From DASUFH01 sp036274645 (GTDB lineage Bacteria > Acidobacteriota > Terriglobia > 20CM-2-55-15), in NCBI GenBank assembly GCA_036274645.1, contig DASUFH010000053.1, positions 1-28,316 of the forward strand: a stretch of 28,316 bases of DNA, in the 5' to 3' direction. Below, piece by piece: positions 24,856 to 28,316 of this stretch; position 1 is the first letter of the stretch, and the number at the start of each line of letters is the position of its first letter. Below the pieces are notes generated by a model. The model did not search any database, was not told the DNA's origin, and saw only the letters and a program-made list of their open reading frames with translations. The position numbers and the translations under genes were made by a program.

Positions 24856-25027
24856 ATTGTCCACTCTGAAGACCGGAATTGAGGTTTCAGCAGGATCGAG
24901 GCCTCACGCGTTGTTTCTCCTTCTCCTCTGTCGCAGCCGACCTTCGAACGCAACTCGGATCCCCATGTCCGCAAAAGAGCGTCGCTGTTTTAATCCGGCG
25001 CCGATCAAAGGGAGTTTGTCCAGTCGT

Positions 25028-26443
25028 ATGTCTATTCGAAAGGTTGTCTTGGGTGGTTTGCTGGCGGCCGTGTTTGCCGTCGCGTTGCCGGCGCAATCCG
25101 GAAGAAACGTTGCTGTGGCTTCAGGAGAGGCCGTTGCGTTGCCGCAGTCCGGAACAAACGTTACGGTGGCTTCAGGACAGGCCGTCGCGCTACCGGCGCA
25201 ATCCGGATCGAACGCGACAGTCGTTTCCCTCGCCGTGGATCAAGGGGTTCCGTTGCGCATTCTGCTGACCGAGAAGGTTTCCTTCAGGGAAAATGCTCCG
25301 GTCTATGGAAACCTGATCGAACCGGTCTATGCGTTCGATCGCGAGGTCATCCCTTCCGGGGCCCGGGTTGAAGGCGTGGTTACGGGCTTCGAGCGGGCTG
25401 GCTCCTGGCGCCGGATTTCCGCGATGCTCGGAGGAGATTTCACGCCGCAGCGTGAACCCGTCATCGTGTTTCGGACGGTGGTTCTGTCCGACGGAACCCG
25501 GATTCCCATCGAAACCCGCGCCTTGCCGGGCGCGGAGTTTTTTGTGGAAGCGGGCGCGGGATCCAGATCGCCGGCGCCGGCGGGGAACTCGTTTGCGCCC
25601 GGAAAAAGAAAGTCTGGCAAGGAGATGGTCCGGAACTGGTTGTGGGGCATGTCTCCGTATCATCCGCAGTACCTTGCGGCCGGCGCTCCCATCGACGCAG
25701 TCCTGACGGCGCCGTTGGATTTCGGGGTGGCCGAGCTTGAGGCGGGCGAACTCGACGATATCGGATCGGGGTTGCCGGACGGTCTGGCGGTCTTCATCCG
25801 GCTGGTGACGCCATTGAACTCGAAGACGGCCGCAGTCGGAACGCCTGTTGAAGCAGTCACGATCCGGCCGATCTTTTCCGACGATCACCATCTCGTCCTG
25901 CCTGTTGGCGCTCGAGTCCGCGGTCAGGTGACGCAGGTAGAACGCGCGAAACGGCGTCATCGCAATGGACAAATGGCGTTCACCTTCACATCGATTGAGC
26001 CGCCGGAACTGTGGGTGTGCGACATGCCGGGGCCGCTTCCGATCGACGGGAGCCTTGCCGGAATCGAAGTTGGCCACGACATGAGACATTTGCGCCTTTC
26101 CAGCGACGGTTTAGCGCGCATCGTCGAATCGAAGAAGCGGTTCATCGGACCGGCATGGGCGCTTTTCCGGGCCGGGCGCACGATCAACGCCACTGCCGAT
26201 CCGTTTGGGACCGCCGTGTTCGGCGCGTATCGCGGTAAGTTCTTCAAGGAAGTTACTGGCGGCAGCCCGGGCTTTGGCCTTCCCGCGAGCGTCGCGGGCG
26301 CCATGGTTCCACCCGTGGGCATCGGCTTCGGCTTTTACAGCGCGGCGCGCTCGATCTACTCGACATTCCTGAAGCGTGGAGCAGAGATCGACCTTCCGGT
26401 GAATACGGAATTGGAGATCCGCCTCAATCGGGCAGGGGATTAA
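25028..26443 (+). CDS. Secreted hypothetical protein with two related beta-rich segments
   Basis: I do not recognise a named family. From the ATG at 25028 the 471-residue product has a classic Sec signal (RKVVLGGLLAAVFAVALPA). It is followed by 2.6 tandem copies of an about 18-residue unit (VALPAQSGxNVxVASGxA). Two similar segments then follow: one near 70-165 (LRILLTEKVSFRENAPVYG ... EVIPSGARVEGVVTGFERA) and one near 258-330 (RLVTPLNSKTAAVGTPVEAV ... LVLPVGARVRGQVTQVERA). The pattern 'hydrophobic-P-x-G-A-R-V-x-G-x-V' recalls the barrel of TrbI/VirB10-like proteins, but this is only a resemblance. The C-terminus ends in a basic, beta-like strand. Starts upstream (24857, 24965) would hide the signal inside the protein. 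AAAGGGAG lies 13 bases before the chosen ATG. Confidence 0.75.
   Translation: MSIRKVVLGGLLAAVFAVALPAQSGRNVAVASGEAVALPQSGTNVTVASGQAVALPAQSGSNATVVSLAVDQGVPLRILLTEKVSFRENAPVYGNLIEPVYAFDREVIPSGARVEGVVTGFERAGSWRRISAMLGGDFTPQREPVIVFRTVVLSDGTRIPIETRALPGAEFFVEAGAGSRSPAPAGNSFAPGKRKSGKEMVRNWLWGMSPYHPQYLAAGAPIDAVLTAPLDFGVAELEAGELDDIGSGLPDGLAVFIRLVTPLNSKTAAVGTPVEAVTIRPIFSDDHHLVLPVGARVRGQVTQVERAKRRHRNGQMAFTFTSIEPPELWVCDMPGPLPIDGSLAGIEVGHDMRHLRLSSDGLARIVESKKRFIGPAWALFRAGRTINATADPFGTAVFGAYRGKFFKEVTGGSPGFGLPASVAGAMVPPVGIGFGFYSAARSIYSTFLKRGAEIDLPVNTELEIRLNRAGD
25079..25228 (+). repeat. Tandem repeat after the signal peptide (units of 54, 51 and 45 bp)
   Basis: Units at 25079-25132, 25133-25183 and 25184-25228 encode VALPAQSGRNVAVASGEA, a 17-residue version lacking one Ala, and a shorter third copy. 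Each unit repeats the ALPAQ signal-peptidase-like site. Copies differ by several base changes, so they are older than the yvcK duplication. Confidence 0.85.
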
Positions 26444-26480
26444 TTCAGCGCTGAATGGCCTTAGAGGGATCAGAACTTTC

Positions 26481-26517
26481 CATTCCGAAACGTCGGGCGG
26501 TCATAGACCGCCCCTAC
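26481..26517. repeat. Palindromic repeat element, copy C (half element)
   Basis: GGGCGGTC (26495-26502), an ATA loop and GACCGCCC (26506-26513) followed by CTAC match the right-hand hairpin of copies A and B, and the preceding CCGAAAC is shared with copy B. The left half is absent. It lies between the convergent secreted-protein and N-acetyltransferase genes. Confidence 0.75.
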
Positions 26518-26538
26518 GAGGGGAATGCGCTTCAGTGA

Positions 26539-27357
26539 CTACGACTGGATGATCCGTTCCAGCGCGGCCTGGAGTTCGGGCGCCGCCGGTAGAGCTACCC
26601 CGAACGGACCTGCCAGAACTTCGAGCAGATCGTCGACCGTCTCCAGGATTCGGCGCTCTGTCGGGCCATCCAGGCGCCGCACGGTGAACTCCCTGTCGAG
26701 CAGGGCGTATCGCCGGTCGTGGGCCGCCCTTGCCGCCATAAGGGAATGAACGAACCGGGACTTCGGATGGCAGGACACATACCAGTTTGCCATCTCGTAG
26801 TCCGGCATCAACTGGGGCTCGAGCGTAAAGCGGTAGAGTGATTTCCAGTCATCGCCAAGCCGGGCCTGGAGAATGTAGTCTCCCTCGCCATCTTCGATCC
26901 GGAACGATTCGTGTGGCGTGGATTGGACGCGCCCTGTCTCCAGCCGAAGCGGCGCGGTCAGGGTGAGCCCGCCGAAGCCCACATCCACAAGGTAGTCTTC
27001 GCCCGACACACGCACGCGCAGCAACATGTGGGTGCGGGGCAGCGTTGCGCCGTCCGGCTGATTCCACAGCACGCGCGCCGCCAGCCCGACGACGTCAAAC
27101 CCCAGAGTCTCGAGCGCGTTCCGGAAGAGCCCGTTTTGCTCGTAGCAGTATCCACCCCGTCGGCGGCGAATGAGCTTTTCCTGAAGGGAGGCCGAATCGA
27201 GCGGCACGGGCCAGCCCAGCAGGGGATTCAGGTTCTCAAAAGGGATGGCTGCCGGATGGAGGAGATGCAGGCGCCGCAGTGTCTCCAGTGTGGTTGCCGG
27301 CGCGTCGGAAAACCCAACGCGCTCGAAGTACGCCGCGATGTCGAAGGCGCCGGACAA
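26539..27357 (-). CDS. nat: Arylamine N-acetyltransferase
   Basis: The 272-residue enzyme transfers acetyl groups from acetyl-CoA to arylamines or hydrazines by a cysteine protease-like triad: C71 in RRGGYCYEQNGLF, H110 in LPRTHMLLRV and D125 in LVDVGFGGLT. The N-terminal IPFENLNPLLG is also typical. Length fits the family (about 270-280). The start is a TTG at 27357, supported by AAGGA 7 bases upstream and by the position of the first conserved helix (FDIAAYFERVG). The longer frame to 27552 overlaps the hydrolase gene and is rejected. It starts 10 bp after the hydrolase stop, and the Shine-Dalgarno overlaps that stop codon (TAAGGA), so the pair is coupled. Confidence 0.92.
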   Translation of the reverse strand: MSGAFDIAAYFERVGFSDAPATTLETLRRLHLLHPAAIPFENLNPLLGWPVPLDSASLQEKLIRRRRGGYCYEQNGLFRNALETLGFDVVGLAARVLWNQPDGATLPRTHMLLRVRVSGEDYLVDVGFGGLTLTAPLRLETGRVQSTPHESFRIEDGEGDYILQARLGDDWKSLYRFTLEPQLMPDYEMANWYVSCHPKSRFVHSLMAARAAHDRRYALLDREFTVRRLDGPTERRILETVDDLLEVLAGPFGVALPAAPELQAALERIIQS

Positions 27358-27370
27358 CGCGAGTTCCTTA
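27355..27370 (-). promoter_or_regulatory. Shine-Dalgarno overlapping the hydrolase stop, fixing a TTG start for nat
   Basis: On the minus strand TAAGGA combines the hydrolase stop codon (27370-27368) with AAGGA (27369-27365), 7 bases before TTG (27357-27355). Confidence 0.7.
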
Positions 27371-28315
27371 CCGCCGCGCCCGCAGCCAGTTGGCGAGCAA
27401 TTTGGACCATTCCGACAGCGCCACATCATCGTTTGCCAGTCCGACCCCGTGGCCGCCTTTCTCGAAGATGTGCATTTCCGCCGGTACGCCCGCCTTCCGC
27501 AGAGCCAGGTAGTAATACACACTGTTTTCCGCGGGCACGGCGGTGTCGGCATTCGTGTGAAAGAGAAAGGTGGGCGGCGTATCCCGCGTCACGGTCAACT
27601 CGCCGGAGAGGCTTCGGGCTAACTCGGGATCGGGATTGGAGCCGAGCAGATTGGTCTTTGAACCCTGATGCGTCCACGCTTCGTTCATCGTGATGACGGG
27701 ATAACCCAGCACCGCAAAGTCCGGGCGGCTTCCGGCGCGTTCGACCGGGTCGGAAGCTCCGGGCGCGCCGGCGTCAAAATGGGTGCTGGCGGTCATGGCC
27801 AGATGACCACCGGCCGAGAATCCCAGGATGCCGATCCTCGACGGATCCAGCCGCCATTCCGCCGCATGGGACCGGACCGTGCGGATGGCGCGTTGCGCGT
27901 CTCCGAGTTCGATCGGATGGTGGTAGCGCGGGCCGAGCCGCGAACGCAGAACAAACGCCGCGAAACCCAGCGAGTTGAGATAATTCGCCACCTGCCGGCC
28001 TTCGTGATTCATGGCCAGGTTCACGTACCCGCCGCCCGGACAGACGATCAAAGCCGGAGTATTCGGCGCCATCGTGCGCGGCAGGTACACGGTGATGGTG
28101 GGGATGTCGGTTTCCGTAGAGCCCAGGGCGCCCGGAGCGGGTCCCGTCCAGAGGGGAAGCGTTTGTCCATCCTGAACAGGCAATGGCGGCTGCTGCGCTG
28201 TTCCCGTCAGCACGCCGCCAAGCGTCAGCGCGCCGCCAATCGTCAGCACGCCGCCAATCATCAGCGCGCCGCCGATCGTCAGCGCGCCGGCCAGAAGTGC
28301 GGGTTTGATCATCAT
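27368..28315 (-). CDS. Exported alpha/beta hydrolase (esterase/acetyl-xylan-esterase-like)
   Basis: The 315-residue protein has the alpha/beta-hydrolase triad: nucleophile S167 in ILGFSAGGHLAM, D257 in TNADTAVPAENS and H289 in KGGHGVGL. The oxyanion-hole region is CPGGGYVNLAMNHEG. It belongs with the BD-FAE/xylanase-type esterases often found in polysaccharide users; the natural ester is unknown. The first 40 residues form a signal peptide whose hydrophobic core is built of hexapeptide repeats of the form (A/V)L(T/M)(I/L)GG, cleaved probably near GTAQQPP. Two adjacent ATGs (28315 and 28312) could start it. Only one base remains before the window edge, so the upstream region and any earlier start cannot be seen. 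Confidence 0.88.
   Translation of the reverse strand: MMIKPALLAGALTIGGALMIGGVLTIGGALTLGGVLTGTAQQPPLPVQDGQTLPLWTGPAPGALGSTETDIPTITVYLPRTMAPNTPALIVCPGGGYVNLAMNHEGRQVANYLNSLGFAAFVLRSRLGPRYHHPIELGDAQRAIRTVRSHAAEWRLDPSRIGILGFSAGGHLAMTASTHFDAGAPGASDPVERAGSRPDFAVLGYPVITMNEAWTHQGSKTNLLGSNPDPELARSLSGELTVTRDTPPTFLFHTNADTAVPAENSVYYYLALRKAGVPAEMHIFEKGGHGVGLANDDVALSEWSKLLANWLRARR
28202..28285 (-). repeat. 18-bp tandem repeat forming the signal-peptide core of the hydrolase
   Basis: About 4.7 copies of an 18-bp unit encode ALTIGG, ALMIGG, VLTIGG, ALTLGG and a partial VLTG. Copies differ at one to four positions. The repeat is in frame, so copy-number change would lengthen or shorten the hydrophobic core without a frameshift. 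Confidence 0.9.
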
Positions 28316-28316
28316 A

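Larger units (their letters stand above)
24590..25027. other. Non-coding stretch between divergent transcription units
   Basis: About 440 bases hold no convincing gene. The DNA is noticeably less GC-rich than its surroundings. It contains the 12-bp palindrome at 24607 and a possible promoter at 24825-24855 for the secreted protein. Open frames here (for example 24696-24974 minus) have no family features or coherent composition. Confidence 0.6.

Noticed and set aside
24696..24974. 92-codon minus-strand frame in the intergenic stretch
   Set aside because: No family features, no ribosome binding site, and it runs against the likely promoter and 5' leader of the secreted-protein gene.
27358..27552. 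Upstream extension of the N-acetyltransferase
   Set aside because: It lies within the hydrolase gene; the TTG at 27357 has a good Shine-Dalgarno and matches the family start.

Overview
The window looks like chromosomal DNA of a high-GC, Gram-negative-type soil bacterium, most plausibly an acidobacterium of the Bryobacterales/Solibacter kind. This is an inference from gene content: a DUF1592-type cytochrome gene coupled to a Tat-exported DUF1552 gene and an exported ankyrin protein, a DUF6152 protein, a tripartite RND efflux system (so an outer membrane) and many TTG/GTG starts. I see no tRNA, rRNA, CRISPR array, transposase or phage gene.

Layout. 1-1288 (minus): cysteine desulfurase iscS followed by the start of an IscU/NifU scaffold gene. 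1298-3255 (plus): a SAM hydrolase (DUF62) and citrate synthase, divergent from iscS with only 9 bp between start codons. 3270-3380: a palindromic repeat element between convergent genes. 3438-10136 (minus): operon DUF6152 protein, TolC-like outer-membrane protein, membrane-fusion protein and RND pump, with a good promoter at 10177-10206. 10245-10450: a second, interrupted copy of the repeat. 10458-13428 (minus): overlapping operon of amidohydrolase, RbsC-type permease and sugar-type binding protein, with no ATPase gene. 13516-14688 (minus): CaCA-family cation exchanger. 14793-18033 (plus): a near-consensus promoter, then TPR protein, YvcK and GlmU, tied to UDP-GlcNAc and envelope synthesis. 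18087-23399 (minus): DUF1592 cytochrome, DUF1552 protein and ankyrin protein behind a good promoter. 23473-24589 (minus): a small HEXXH protein, a receiver-only response regulator and a coupled 85-residue ORF that may be the end of a lost histidine kinase. 25028-26443 (plus): an unrecognised secreted protein. 26539-28315 (minus): arylamine N-acetyltransferase and an exported alpha/beta hydrolase.

The most distinctive structural feature is a set of four recent-looking, in-frame tandem duplications: 30 bp x3 at a stop/start junction, 36 bp x2 in yvcK, about 54 bp x2.6 just after a signal peptide, and 18 bp x4.7 inside a signal peptide. There is also a small family of palindromic repeats located at gene 3' ends, one copy of which carries a 98-bp insertion holding a long hairpin. 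The best candidate for a poorly described system is the DUF1592-DUF1552-ankyrin operon. All functions are read from motifs by eye; no database search was possible.
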